NCBI GenBank assembly: GCA_002914805.1
Contig: JXTB01000051.1
Span: 1,338,404-1,402,403, forward strand
Length of the DNA: 64,000 nucleotides
Direction of reading: 5' to 3'
DNA from: Parasponia andersonii
Taxonomy: Eukaryota; Streptophyta; Magnoliopsida; Rosales; Cannabaceae
Shown: positions 46,471 to 57,105 of the stretch, one piece after another
How the letters are laid out: every line of letters begins with the position of its first letter
Position numbering within the stretch: position 1 is the stretch's first letter
Program-made: the position numbers and the translations under genes
The notes under the pieces: generated by a model
The model's database searches: none
What the model saw: only the letters and a program-made list of their open reading frames with translations
Told to the model about the DNA's origin: nothing

Positions 46471-47618
46471 TGAATCCAGAATGTTATGTCGCAATGAAAG
46501 AGGAGGTAGAGAAGTTGCATGAAATTGGATTCATCAGGGAATCTTTTTACCCGAACTGGCTTGCAAACCCAGTTTTGGTAAAGAAACCCAGTAGGAAGTG
46601 GAGAACTTGCATCGATATCACCGACCTCAGCAAAGCATACCCGAAGGACAGTTTTCCCCTTCCAAGAATCGACCAGCATGTAGATGCGACGTCGGGGCAT
46701 GAACTCTTAAGGTTTATGGATGCGTATTCTGGATACAATCAAATCCCTATGTAAGAGCTAGATGAGGAGCATACCTCGTTCATCACTAATCAAGGATTGT
46801 ACTGTTACAAGAAGATATCTTTTGGACTCATCAACACAGGAGCGACTTATCAGCGTCTTGTCAATATGATAGTTGCAAAACAAATTGGTAAGATGATGGA
46901 GGTATATGTTGATGACATGTTGATAAAGTCGAAGAAAGCTGAAGATCACGGCAAGCACCTTGATGAGATGGTCAAAATTCTTCAGAAATATCAGATGAAG
47001 CTGAACCCTCAGAAGTGCGCATTCGGAGTAGGATCTGGAAAATTCCTGGGGTTCATGGTCAATTAGCGAGGCATCGAAGCTAACCCTCAGAAGATACAAG
47101 CACTAATTGATATGCAATCCCCTCGCAAACCCAAAAATGTGCAGAGCCTGGCGGGAAGAGTGGCTGCACTGAGTTGATTTGTATCTAGGTCAACTTATAA
47201 ATGCCAACCATTCTTAAAAGTATTGAAGGGTTCAAGGAAATTCGAGTGGACGGGAAAATGCGAGCAGGCATTCCAAGAATTAAAAAAAAACTTGGGTTCT
47301 CCTCCACTCTTGTCGAAGCCAAACCCGAGAGAAGAGTTATACTTGTATCTCACTGTTTCCAAATATGTGACAAGTGTTGTGTTAATTTGAGAAGAAGAAA
47401 ATAGACAGCGACCTGTATATTACGTAAGTAAAAGATTACTTGATGCCGAAACAAGATACCCAGAGATAGAGAAGATAGCATTAGCACTCATCATTGCATC
47501 TAGGAAGCTTCGACCTTATTTTCATATGCACTCCATCGAAGTTTTCACAAATTTTCCATTAAAGCAGGTTCTGCAAAAACTTGAGGCTTCAGGACGACTA
47601 CTTAAGTGAGCTATTGAG
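46471..47618 (+). pseudogene. Reverse transcriptase and first RNase H of the outer Tat element
   Basis: Frame 46470-46754 reads LANPVLVKKPSRKWRTCIDI and FMDAYSGYNQIPM, with a stop at 46752. Frame 46797-47066 has MEVYVDDMLIKSKKAED (intact Y-V-D-D) and KLNPQKCAFGVGSGKFLG. Past further stops, RNase H text VYYVSKRLLDAETRYPEIEK is readable at about 47415-47475. Confidence 0.87.
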
Positions 47619-48160
47619 TTGAGTCAATTTGACATCAATTTTCGATCTTACACTATGATGAAAGGTCAAGCTCTCACAGATTATGTTGCAGAGTTCACGT
47701 ATGATGTCAATCTTTCCATAGAAGTGATCGAAAAACATACTATAGATTTATCAAGATTGTGGAAACTTTATGTCTATAGATCGTCAAATGAGAATGGAGC
47801 CGGTACAGGCTTAGTGCTAATCAGTCCTGAAGGGCATAATATTCATTGTGCACTTCACTTCGAATTTACAGCGTCAAATAATGAGGTAGAATATGAAGTA
47901 TTGATAGCTGGGCTAAAGCTCGCACAACAAATGAAGGTCGAGATGATTGAGGTATACAGTGATTCTCAGTTGGTCATTTGTCAAGTGATCGGTGATTATC
48001 AAGCAAGAGGAGGAAGAATGATGGCCTATTTATAGGAGGTATAACGACTGTTCTCAACATTTACTGCTTATAGCATTCAAATTTTTCCTCATATTAAGAA
48101 TACTCGGACAGATGCTCTAGCTAAGCTCGCCTCAACAAAAGATGTAGAATTATTAAAGGT
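47619..48160 (+). pseudogene. Second (archaeal-type) RNase H of the outer Tat element
   Basis: The frame reads GQALTDYVAEF, SSNENGAGTGLVLISPEG, NNEVEYEVLIAGLKLAQQ and VEMIEVYSDSQLVICQVIGD. The first catalytic position is changed: LYVYRSSNENG here versus LYVDGLSNENG in the other copy, so the Asp is lost. Stops follow at 48033. Confidence 0.87.
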
Positions 48161-49480
48161 GGTTCCTGTCGAATTTCTTGCGAAACCAAGTATCAAAGTA
48201 GAGCCCCAAGTGGCCATGCCTGTTGACAAAAAACCATCGTGGATGGATCCTATAATGAAGTATCTACAAAATGGCAATCTTCTCAAAAACAAAGATGATG
48301 TGAAGCGACTTCGAATGAAGGCAGCTCGCTTTATCATCTATGATGGGAAGCTTTATCAAAGAAGTTTTAGCTCGCCATTATAATTATGTGTTGATGAAGA
48401 AAAAATACACTACATTATGAGGGAAATTCATGAAGGAATATGTGAAAATCATTCAGGGGGGCAGGTACTTGTGAACAAGGTTCTCAGACAAGGGTATTTT
48501 TGGCCAACTATGAAGAAGGATACAATGGAATTTGCCAGGAGGTGTGACAAATGTCAACGATTTGCAACTCTTCCAAGAATGCCACATGTTCTTCTAACTC
48601 CAATGACTAGTCCATGGCCATTTGCAGTATGGGGAATTGATATTATCAGAATGCTTCCATTGGCGCGAGGTGGATTGAAGTATACAGTGGTCGCAGTCGA
48701 TTATTTCACCAAGTGGACAGAAGCTGAAGCCTTGAGTATCATTTCTGCAAAGAAGATGATAGATTTTATTTACAAATTTATAATTTGCCGTTATAGTATA
48801 CCACATACTATAATTTCTAATAATAGGAAATAATTTGACTGCGATGAATTCCGTAACTTCTGCGACATCTTAGGCATCAAGAAGAGCTTCTCCGTTATTA
48901 TTCATCCACAAGTCAATGGACAAGTCAAAGCTATAAACAAGATACTTAAACAGAACCTAAAGACAAAGCTGGAAGAGCACAAAAGAGCTTGGCTAGAAGT
49001 GCTTCCTAAAGTATTATGGGCTTATCGCATCACTCAACGAACCACTACTGGAGAGAGTCCATTCTCTTTAGCTTATGGATACGAAGCAATAGTGCAAGTA
49101 GAAATTGGTGCGAGCTCTCTACGATGATCTGCTTATGAGCAAGATCAGAATAATGCACTGATGAGGATTGAGCTCGATCTTTTAGAAGAAAGGCGTGACC
49201 AGTCTCAACTACGGATTGCATCATTCAATAGTGCACTACTCGATATTATAATTCTAAAGTCAAAAGTAGGGAATTTGAAGTTGGTGATCTTGTTCTTTGA
49301 CAAGTTCTACTTAATAATAAAGAGCACGGTGCTAGTGTATTTGGATCTTCTTAGAAAAGACTATATGTTATTGACGCTATCATTCGACTTGGGACATATA
49401 AGCTAGCTCGCACTAGTGGATAAAAGATCGAGCAAGCTTGGAATGCAGAACAACTTCATCGCTACTATTAGTAAATCTTC
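48161..49480 (+). pseudogene. Integrase of the outer Tat element
   Basis: Frame 48417-48833 reads MREIHEGICENHSGGQVLVN, FARRCDKCQRFA (zinc finger), VWGIDIIRMLPLARGGLKYT and VVAVDYFTKWTEAEALSI, then stops at 48832. Further text includes DCDEFRNFCDILGIKKSF, HPQVNGQVKAINKILKQN and TTTGESPFSLAYGYEAIVQV. The catalytic Glu position reads K in HPQVNGQVKA (E in the other copy), another inactivating change. Frame 49161-49406 covers the C-terminal region. Confidence 0.85.
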
Positions 49481-50222
49481 ATGTATATCTTCATATATTT
49501 TCAATGACCTGGGGGGCATCTTGTCATTCGTCATCATTCATCAATAAAGATGTCATTTCTTCGATTATTATTTAGATTTTATTATCAAGTTATTCCTTTA
49601 TGTTTGGTTCATCTTTTATAGTTTTATGGCAGTTTTCGAATACCATAAAACTCGGAGATAGTGGGATCAGAATGTTATCTCCTACTTGCTTTCTAAGGGA
49701 CTATGCAAATGTTCATTTAGAGGGGTTGGAATTTTAGATCGCCGAATTTCTAAAAGTTCTCAAAATCTTAGAATTTTCTCCTCGCTTCATGCCATAGCAT
49801 GTCGTACTGTACAATTTCCCTCCTCGAACAACAAATTAAATAAGCAAAACATTCATTGTTCGATGTGATATATTGCTATATTCTATTTTGCCGTGGAACT
49901 TCTGAAAAATAGTATTGAGTTCGCATCACTCATACTGGTTGTTTTCTTAAGCGACCTAACCTATCCTAACACTTAAAACCTATTTTAAGTTAGTTGGATT
50001 TGAATCGCAATAGCGTACCGATCAATCACCTAGTGATTGACTACTTGGTTAAATTATGCATCTTTATATTGCATTGTAATGTGTTTTAATTGTTTTGTAG
50101 GAATAAATATTTGACAAAAAAAATTCATATATTAAAGCTAGCACTCGTATGCAAGCAAAATATTACAAAGCAAATAGGACCAGCCCATATTTGTCTTTAA
50201 CTTTATAAAATTATCAAATCTA
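49481..50222 (+). other. Tat element spacer between integrase and the antisense ORF
   Basis: Non-coding interior sequence of the element. No motif was recognised beyond its position between pol and the antisense ORF. Confidence 0.45.
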
Positions 50223-52430
50223 CTATGCAGATAAGCTCACTCCACCGTTTGTAGCTTTTTTTGCAGCTTCAATTTCCTTCCAGCTTTGGACAAGGTCGAC
50301 CACATTTTCACTGAGGATAGAAAAGTCAAAATCTGGATGCTCCCAAAAAATGTTGTATATTATGGTTAACGAGGCGATGTCATTGGCCTTTTCTTCGAGC
50401 TCCTTGCCTTTAGTGGCCCTAAACTCTTCTACAACTTTGCAAGCCGCCTCTTTTGTCGCCTCTTTTAGAGCATCTAGATGCTCGGAGATGGTTTTCTCAA
50501 GTTCTTTGATTTTTTCCTTGAACTTCTCCTTTTCGAGCTTTTCCTTGGACAGATTCTCGCGCAGTTGCTGCTTCTCCTACTCAAAGGAGTTTTTCTCTTC
50601 GTCGCGAGTCTTCTTCGAGTCGTCGAATGCCTGGGCCATTTCTTCGACCTTTTCTCTCTTCTCTATACATTCAAGGACCGGGTCATACATCAAAACAGCA
50701 GTTACAGTAGTCTGAAAATATAACACATATCAGTACAAGAAAAGTGCGCCGAAGAGTGAAGATAGAAGATGCGTATATTTGCCAACATCCTCATTGCAGC
50801 ACTGAAAGTGATCTTGGCTGGTCATTACTTCATCCTCTTCCAACCATCCTCAGAAGTGAAACGGTCGATGAAGGCCGGGCTCAAGCCAGCTTTTTCTGGC
50901 AGTTGGCGAAGGAGTGCGAGAAACTCCTTGTCCTTGTTGGCCTGGCTCGGTCACCCGGAAGAAGTGGTTGTTTCCTTGGATGGCTTAGGCTGGCTCGCAA
51001 TTTTAGTAGGCTGAGGAGGAGGCGAGCTTATAAGGACATCCTCGAAGGTGACTTTTCGCTTCTTTGAGGTGTCGACATTCTCTTTCCCTTTCGTAGGTGT
51101 GCTGTCTGGTGTCTTTGACTTTGCCATTAACCCCAATGTTGAAAGGGGTGTCCGCAGTCTGCTGCCGATTGTCATTTCTATACAAATATGATTAGTTAGC
51201 ATGCGAGGTATGTAATGCGACAAAGAGAAGGAACAATAGAAAAATTATCTTCTTGCTGCAGAGAAATTGGTGGCAATAGAGCTTCTAGAGACAGTGGTTC
51301 TGGGACAGTAGGAGAGGCAGGTGATTTTCGTTTCCTGGGTTTAGAAGATGAGGCACCCACTTCTTTTTGTTTCCTCTGCTTCTTATTCGAGCTCAAGGGT
51401 TTAGTTGGATGGTTGGCAGAGTATGGAAGAACAGCTCCCTTTGCGAACAGTCCGCAAGTGACTAGGTTTTTGGTTTTCCCAAGCTTCTTCCAATCAAATT
51501 CTTCGATTGGAAGGTCGTTTATTTTGTACACTCTTGCGAACTGCTCTTTGGAGAGTCCTGGACACTCCTTGTTATCTGCGATGACATACGAATGCGATCA
51601 GATTGATATATTTATATAGAGTAAACTAGAAGCTGAAAGTTGCCTACCAGGGTTTTGAAAGAAGCCATTATCCATATAGTCAAAGTGAAAAAATTGATTT
51701 TGCCATTTTCTCATGTTATTGCGAACTCCATGGATGCTTTTTATTGCTTGATTCGACCACTTACTTGTATAGAAGAAGCCAAAATCTGATGGGTTCGACT
51801 TTACTTGGTAGAACCAAGCGAACTCTTCAGGTATGGAAGATTCTAGACCTAATTTATGATATAATATATATAAACTTACCATGTATCTATATATATTTGA
51901 GATTAGTTGAAAGGGGACAACTCCATGATAATCGATGATCGATTTGATATATGGATGAAGTAGGAGGTGGACACCACATCTAAGAACTGCGTCTGAGAAT
52001 GAGGCGGTTCCACGAGGAGGTGTGTGTGGTCGATTAAACTCTGTGGGTAGGTGAAGGGGGACATCGATTTTATAATCGCATACGACTTTTTGAGCTTGTT
52101 TGTTGTACAGCTCGTCTTTATATCAGTATATGACCAGTCTCCTTCTACGTAGTTATAACCTCTTGCGAATGCAAGGGCATCCCTAATATGCTGAGGCCAT
52201 TGGTCTTGAGTGAGGTCGCTTATGCGTGGACTACTTTGCCTGGTCCTGGTTATTTCTACTTCAGGTTGTGGCTCAAGAAAGTCGTCGAGATCTATATAGC
52301 TAGTACTTGCATTGGAGAATGACGATTCCCCTGAGAATACATTCCTTTCCCTAAGTTCCTCGCAACTAGATATCTGAAAGAGAAACATGGGATGTATTTA
52401 ATCCTATGCGAGCATCAGGTATACTCACTA
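50223..52430 (-). pseudogene. Antisense ORF of the Tat element, intron-containing, coiled-coil C-terminus
   Basis: Minus-strand coding text runs from about 52376 to the stop at 50223: RERNVFSGESSF, DLTQDQWPQHIRDALAFARG, EEFAWFYQVKSNPSDFGFFY, VRNNMRKWQNQFFHFDYMDN, NDLPIEEFDWKKLGKTKN, a basic linker KPRKRKSPASPTVPEP, and a long charged helix (EKLEKEKFKEKIKELEKTI) ending VSLSA. A GT-AG intron at 51576-51647 joins QNP to DNKECPGLSKEQF in frame. An acceptor TTTCAG before GTAACTGC-type text near 50712 suggests another. One frameshift near 51905 and a stop in the coiled coil (about 50580) break it. Position, strand and style match the extra antisense ORFs reported for Tat elements (gene23 of Grande, Retand), and the middle part resembles plant 'putative gypsy type transposon' domains. 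Function is unknown. Confidence 0.6.
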
Positions 52431-53019
52431 TATGAGAGCAATTTGGGGGCACAAATTTTAGGATTGCACCGACAACAAACTGTTCATCGAATTTTTCCTA
52501 ATCAATCTATGGATTCATCTAAAATTGTTTGAGCAACTCTTCCATAATTCGTCACTCAGTTTATTAATTCTATGACTAGTTTTAGTTTTTGAATATCAAG
52601 ATTTCAGATCTTAGATTTCTCCTATGGGTTCGTCTATCAATCATCTAAAAGTAATTTATTCGTTAAATTTATGGAGAAATTCTAAGATATGCCCATTTCA
52701 ATTCATCTGAATATGGGGATGGGTTTATGTTCAGATTATACATGCTCTACGGTTCTTCTTTCTATTTATAAAAATAAGCTCTGTGTGATTCATAGTTCAT
52801 TCTAAATAAGATAAGAGTTCTCTGGTCTTATGAAAATCAAAGAACAATGATTCTTTAAATAAAAAAGAGAAAGAGAATGTATGCCTTTTTTGGAGACTGA
52901 AAAACCGAGATGCTGCCTGAGGGATTTTGGTGATGACTTTGCCGGAGAAGATGGTGAGTTTGGGTGAGCTAAAGAGCGAATAAGGGCACCAAGAGAATTT
53001 CTATCTTATGGACGTTTTG

Positions 53020-53075
53020 GATTTCAGAAGAAATGAAAGAAGAAGAGGACAAATGGATTCTTGATATATATTTCA
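53020..53075 (-). promoter_or_regulatory. Candidate promoter and leader start for the antisense Tat ORF
   Basis: On the minus strand a TATA-like AAATATATATCAAG (about 53061-53075) is followed by a CT-rich leader CCTCTTCTTCTTTCATTTC (about 53050-53032). It leads towards the antisense ORF, and a G-box CACGTG lies upstream at 53305-53310. This is the usual layout of a plant gene 5' end. No transcript evidence is available. Confidence 0.35.
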
Positions 53076-53460
53076 AATATCATCAAATCACAGCCGTAGA
53101 TCAATGCATTTAATTTTCGAATCTAATGGCCGAAATTCATGAGGGAGTTAATTTCGAAATTAAATGCGTATTTTTCAAAATATAAAGAGTCTTGGTTTTA
53201 AACATCTCGATTTGAAATAACAGCTGACGTCATTGCTATCATCGCCTCTGCTCGAAAAATGGAGAAGTCTCCTCGAAATTTGATAATCTCCTGAAAAAAA
53301 GTGACACGTGGTTGCGTCTGTCAGGAAAAAGTACGCGTGGTTTTAGAAAGATATGATTTAAGAATTGGCGACTCTTCAAGGGTTCAAGATGACCTCATAA
53401 TGTCGCATTCTTAAGCTCGCACTTATCAGAGAAGAAAGCCTCATTTTGTCCTAAAGAACT

Positions 53461-53479
53461 AATGGAGCTGGAGGGCAAT
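53461..53479 (+). other. Polypurine tract of the outer Tat element
   Basis: AATGGAGCTGGAGGGCAAT is purine-rich and abuts the 3' LTR start at 53480. Confidence 0.7.
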
Positions 53480-54070
53480 TGTTGTGCGGTCTAAAATCTA
53501 TATATTGGTCAATGCCAAAAAGGGAAAGTTAACAACCAAGTTAAATGCGTCAGGACACATGTAAATTTTTATGATCAAAGTGTGACCTCCTCCGAATGAG
53601 TTAAGTACGATTAGTATGAAAAGATTACTAGATCAAGCTTCATCAAACGGGTAATCTACAAAGAAAGGGAAACAAGTTTCTGAATGTAGATCGACCAATC
53701 ATTCCATTTAAGTTATTACCCAATTATATTGTTACTCGAATTTTATTTTCTAATTACACACTTACTCGTTTTCACAATTAGAAAACATTGAGCCACACTC
53801 ACCTATATGAAGGGAGCTCAGTGTTGTTAGAAAAAAAAATATTTCGGTATATTCTGTAATTCTCTCTCTATTCTCACCTTGAGATTTAAAGAAATTTTTG
53901 TAATTCTTCAGAAAATAGTAAAAAACAGTAAACGTATGCTCATCTTTTTTTAGGCTGAACTATTATAAAATTTTTGTCTCCTTATTTGCTTTGATTTATC
54001 AACTATTTTCATACACAAATCACATCATGCAAATTTTCTAAATTCGTTGTTGACAAAACCTCGGTCGACA
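53480..54070 (+). repeat. 3' LTR of the outer Tat element
   Basis: 591 bp, TGTTGTGCGG...GGTCGACA, followed by the TSD copy TTATT. Its first 286 bp match 37537-37822. Confidence 0.9.
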
Positions 54071-54075
54071 TTATT

Positions 54076-55508
54076 CATGTTTTTCACTCTTATTTTTAAT
54101 ATCAGATGTATCTACTAAAAATAACTCGAATAATTACCTTTAAAAAACATTTAAATAATAATAATAACAACATGACGATTACAAATCAATAATATTCCGT
54201 GACAAGAGATACTGCTTACGCGCGCAGAAACGGAGGAAATGGGATCCGATTTGTGGGGCCCACTTGAATATTATCCGCAATTTGAAGGGCGTGGGGACGG
54301 CTTAGTCAGGATCGTATGTGCCGAACAGGCAAGCATCCGCAATTGTTGCATCTGTCATTTGCGTGTTTTTTTTTTAAATTTTTTTATTTGATAATTTAAT
54401 TATTCAATGTTATTAATCTATTTATTTTACTTTGATGCATCTGAAAAAATGCATTTAAAATGAAAATTGGGAGATCCCTCTCATCCGGGATTGGTCTCCT
54501 TTTTTTTCTTTGATTAGTGTAAATAACAAAAGATATTATTTGACAAATTGAGTTAGCTCAAGTGATAAAATCACTAGTTACCTAACATCTCAATCTTAAG
54601 TTCGAGTTACATTGAAAATAGGTGTGAAAGCATTCCTAATGAGATGGGGTAGGGATTGAGTAATAGTAAGTATTTTTACTTTAATTTATAATAAGTAGAG
54701 ATTATTAGTTAAACTTCACATTTAAAAAAAACAAAAAATATTGTTTTTGTTTTTCCACTTGTATTGAAAACAGAAATAATAATATTATACATATTACTAT
54801 TAGTAAGAATCATTGTTAATTTTAATCGACTTTGAATTGAAGAGTACTCGCTATGAAATTTTATACAAAAGACATTTTATTTAACAATATAATTTGTAAC
54901 TATTGGAACAACAATTTGTGATATTGTACTAGTTCTGAAAAATGCTACACTACAAGCATTCTCAGTTGGTGAACTCAATAGCTGCCTTTGTGAGTTTTAG
55001 ATTCTCCCCCTCCGGTGGAGGTTTTTCTCTGCTTTCTTTGTTCTATATTTTAGTTTTCAATAATCCTCTTATGTGAAGGTAGTGATCCTATAGATTTAGA
55101 TTTATATAAATATTTTGTCTTATCTGATTCTAGATTTATGTGAGTTCATTTTAGTTTTGTTGTTTTTGTACGTGTTTTGCTGACTTTCTTCTAAATCTAA
55201 AACTTTGAAGATGGAAGATCCTATTTTGTCAAATACCTAAACTTTCAACTCTTGTGATGAAGTATGATTTGAATGAGCTGGAGAGATTTTTTTTGTAGAG
55301 CTCCAACATATTCCTTTGTAGATTTATATATACATTATCTTTACATGTTTTATGCATAATTTATACATCCTTGTTCGTCAATAAGAATTTAGTTTGGTTG
55401 ATTATTTACGGGGATCGATTATATTATAATTGATCTTTACTTTAGATCTATGTTTATATTGTTGTTTTTGATGAAATATAAATCTTCTTCTTCTTAAAAA
55501 AAAAAAAA
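54076..55508. other. AT-rich spacer with a SINE-like insertion
   Basis: No protein gene is supported. The SINE-like piece is listed separately. A less AT-rich patch at about 54215-54345 is unassigned. Confidence 0.4.
54541..54745 (+). mobile_element. Probable tRNA-derived SINE
   Basis: The head has a box A-like TTAGCTCAAGTGATAAAATC (about 54553) and, about 45 bases later, a box B-like AAGTTCGAGTTAC (about 54598). These resemble pol III promoter boxes TRGCNNAGYNGG and GGTTCGANTCC with decay. A non-tRNA body and an A-rich end near 54725-54740 follow. Target duplication is unclear. Confidence 0.45.
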
Positions 55509-55862
55509 CACTATACTACAAAAACCTTATTTTTAGTGACGACAAAAATTGTGACTAAAAGTAAAAAATTCATAACTAAATAAAGAATAATATTACCTTT
55601 ATCCTATGACAAAAAAGTCCGTAACAGAAGTTTTAGTCACAAAAACGATAAGTTGTAATTGTATGCACTTTTAATTACAATAAATTTCATTACTATAAAC
55701 AAAATGATATGAGTATAGGTATATTAGTAAAAATTTATGACCAAATGTCAACTTTTAGTAACAAAAAATTATTAATTGTTACTAAATGTTACTTTTGCCC
55801 ATAAAAAAAAAACTTGTTACGACTAAAAAGTTTATCGCTAAATATTGATTTCTTTGTAGCGC
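55509..55862. mobile_element. Non-autonomous DNA transposon (CACTA-type MITE candidate)
   Basis: About 354 bp. The left end CACTATACTACAAAAACC and the right end TTTCTTTGTAGCGC form imperfect terminal inverted repeats of the CTACAAA type. The interior holds repeated sub-terminal motifs such as AGTGACGACAAAAATTG and GTTACGACTAAAAAG. There is no ORF. Precise TSD not determined. Confidence 0.5.
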
Positions 55863-55918
55863 TACTTAATATTTCGATCAACTGGTAAATGAAATTCTTT
55901 TATTTGGCCATATTTGAT

Positions 55919-55921
<3 letters not shown>

Positions 55922-55959
<38 letters not shown>
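55922..55959. repeat. (TA)n microsatellite
   Basis: An uninterrupted TA run of about 38 bp. The apparent open frame crossing it (repeated Ile-Tyr) is an artefact of the repeat. Confidence 0.9.
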
Positions 55960-55963
<4 letters not shown>

Positions 55964-56700
55964 AGTGAGGGAGAATTATTGTTACCACTGACAAACTCAT
56001 ATATGATCGATGTTACTTTTACGGTTTACCCTAGCTATCTCAAACTGAAAAATGTATCGATTGTTAAAAATGGGAGAATATAATCATGTGGGGTAAACGT
56101 ACAAATTAATGTGAGGAAATAGGAATTAATTACTGTACAAGGAAAAGAAAGTCACTTTAGGTGCCACTATTTTATAACGAAGCTCGCATAAATTTGGTTC
56201 GTGGATAAAATTAATGCCTCAATTACGTTCTTGTTTTTTCATTAACAAGGTAAGCATCCCGATCGATCGACCCATATTTCTCCAAATTGAATATGTAGCT
56301 AAATTTGTATTATTATGTACTCTTGTGAGCCTAACTGTTGCCATCTATATTAGACATTGCAACTTTTATAGAATCAGAGCAAGATAACTTAATTAAGAAG
56401 TGTTTGCATCCCAATTCTAGATAGCTTCTTTCTTTCCTCGTTGGATTAGATTAGAAATTGGAGTGTCTTACACTCTTCTTTTTGGTTTCAAAAGAACGCA
56501 ACTGTATAAAATAAATAAATAAATAATTAAACGTTGCAATTAGTTTAGCTAAAGAATAAAGCTTGGGCAACAATTAATTATTACTTTTGAAATCAAATAA
56601 AGAGGACCTTTAAGTATGATATCCAGTATCCTACTTCTAAATTGTTTTATAGAATTCAATTTATAATTTGTATATAAGTACAGGAATTGCAAGGTGAGAA

Positions 56701-56754
56701 TGACGTTGATTAGTTTATTCTGATCTATGACGTTGATTAGTTTATTCTGATCTA
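56701..56754. repeat. Perfect two-copy 27-bp tandem repeat
   Basis: TGACGTTGATTAGTTTATTC plus seven bases occurs twice back to back (56701-56727 and 56728-56754) without mismatch by eye. Confidence 0.85.
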
Positions 56755-56859
56755 TTTTCTTCAAGAAGATTGTTTAATTATCATTCATTAAAATGATTTA
56801 GTTTAACTTTAGGCAAACAATATTGTTTTATTTCTTATAAACTAAAAGTTTTGGTTTTT

Positions 56860-57105
56860 CCCTTGGTTTTACATGTTACTTAACCTAAATACTTAAGTGA
56901 GAGAAAAAACCAAAAGAATCATTAATCAAGTTCCAATGAAGTGCAACCTACCAATATTAATTAGTCCCTTAGATTAATAAGAAAAGTTTTGGCTTTCCAT
57001 GTTGTTATTTAACAGAAATACTTAAGTGAGAGAAAAAACAAAAGAGAATCAATCAAGGCCCCAATTATATGAAGTACAAACGACTAATCTTAGTTAATCT
57101 CTTAT
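56860..57105. repeat. Diverged ~123-bp direct duplication
   Basis: AATACTTAAGTGAGAGAAAA recurs at about 56887 and 57010, with matching flanks (TTTTGG.TTT.CC before, AATCAA after). A diverged tandem duplication in non-coding DNA. Confidence 0.6.

Larger units (their letters stand above)
37537..54070 (+). mobile_element. Tat-lineage Ty3/gypsy element (outer), interrupted by a nested Tekay-like element
   Basis: The left LTR start TGTTGTACAG at 37537 and the right LTR start TGTTGTGCGG at 53480 are homologous over 286 bp. The right LTR ends GGTCGACA at 54070. Perfect 5-bp duplications TTATT at 37532-37536 and 54071-54075 flank the whole. Inside, 37823-45756 is a nested element of another clade. 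The remaining Tat interior starts mid-protease at 45757 and continues through RT, two RNase H domains, integrase, an antisense ORF, a PPT and the 3' LTR. The rest of the 5' LTR, PBS, gag and the protease start are gone. The flanking TSD shows that both ends belong to one insertion event. Confidence 0.9.

Noticed and set aside
50350..50723. Two + strand open frames rich in Ser/Phe/Leu
   Set aside because: They are shadows of the Glu/Lys-rich coiled-coil part of the antisense Tat ORF on the opposite strand.
52374..52428. Additional 55-nt intron in the antisense Tat ORF
   Set aside because: GT and AG borders exist, but the length is below the usual plant minimum and the upstream exon is broken by stops, so it is not asserted.
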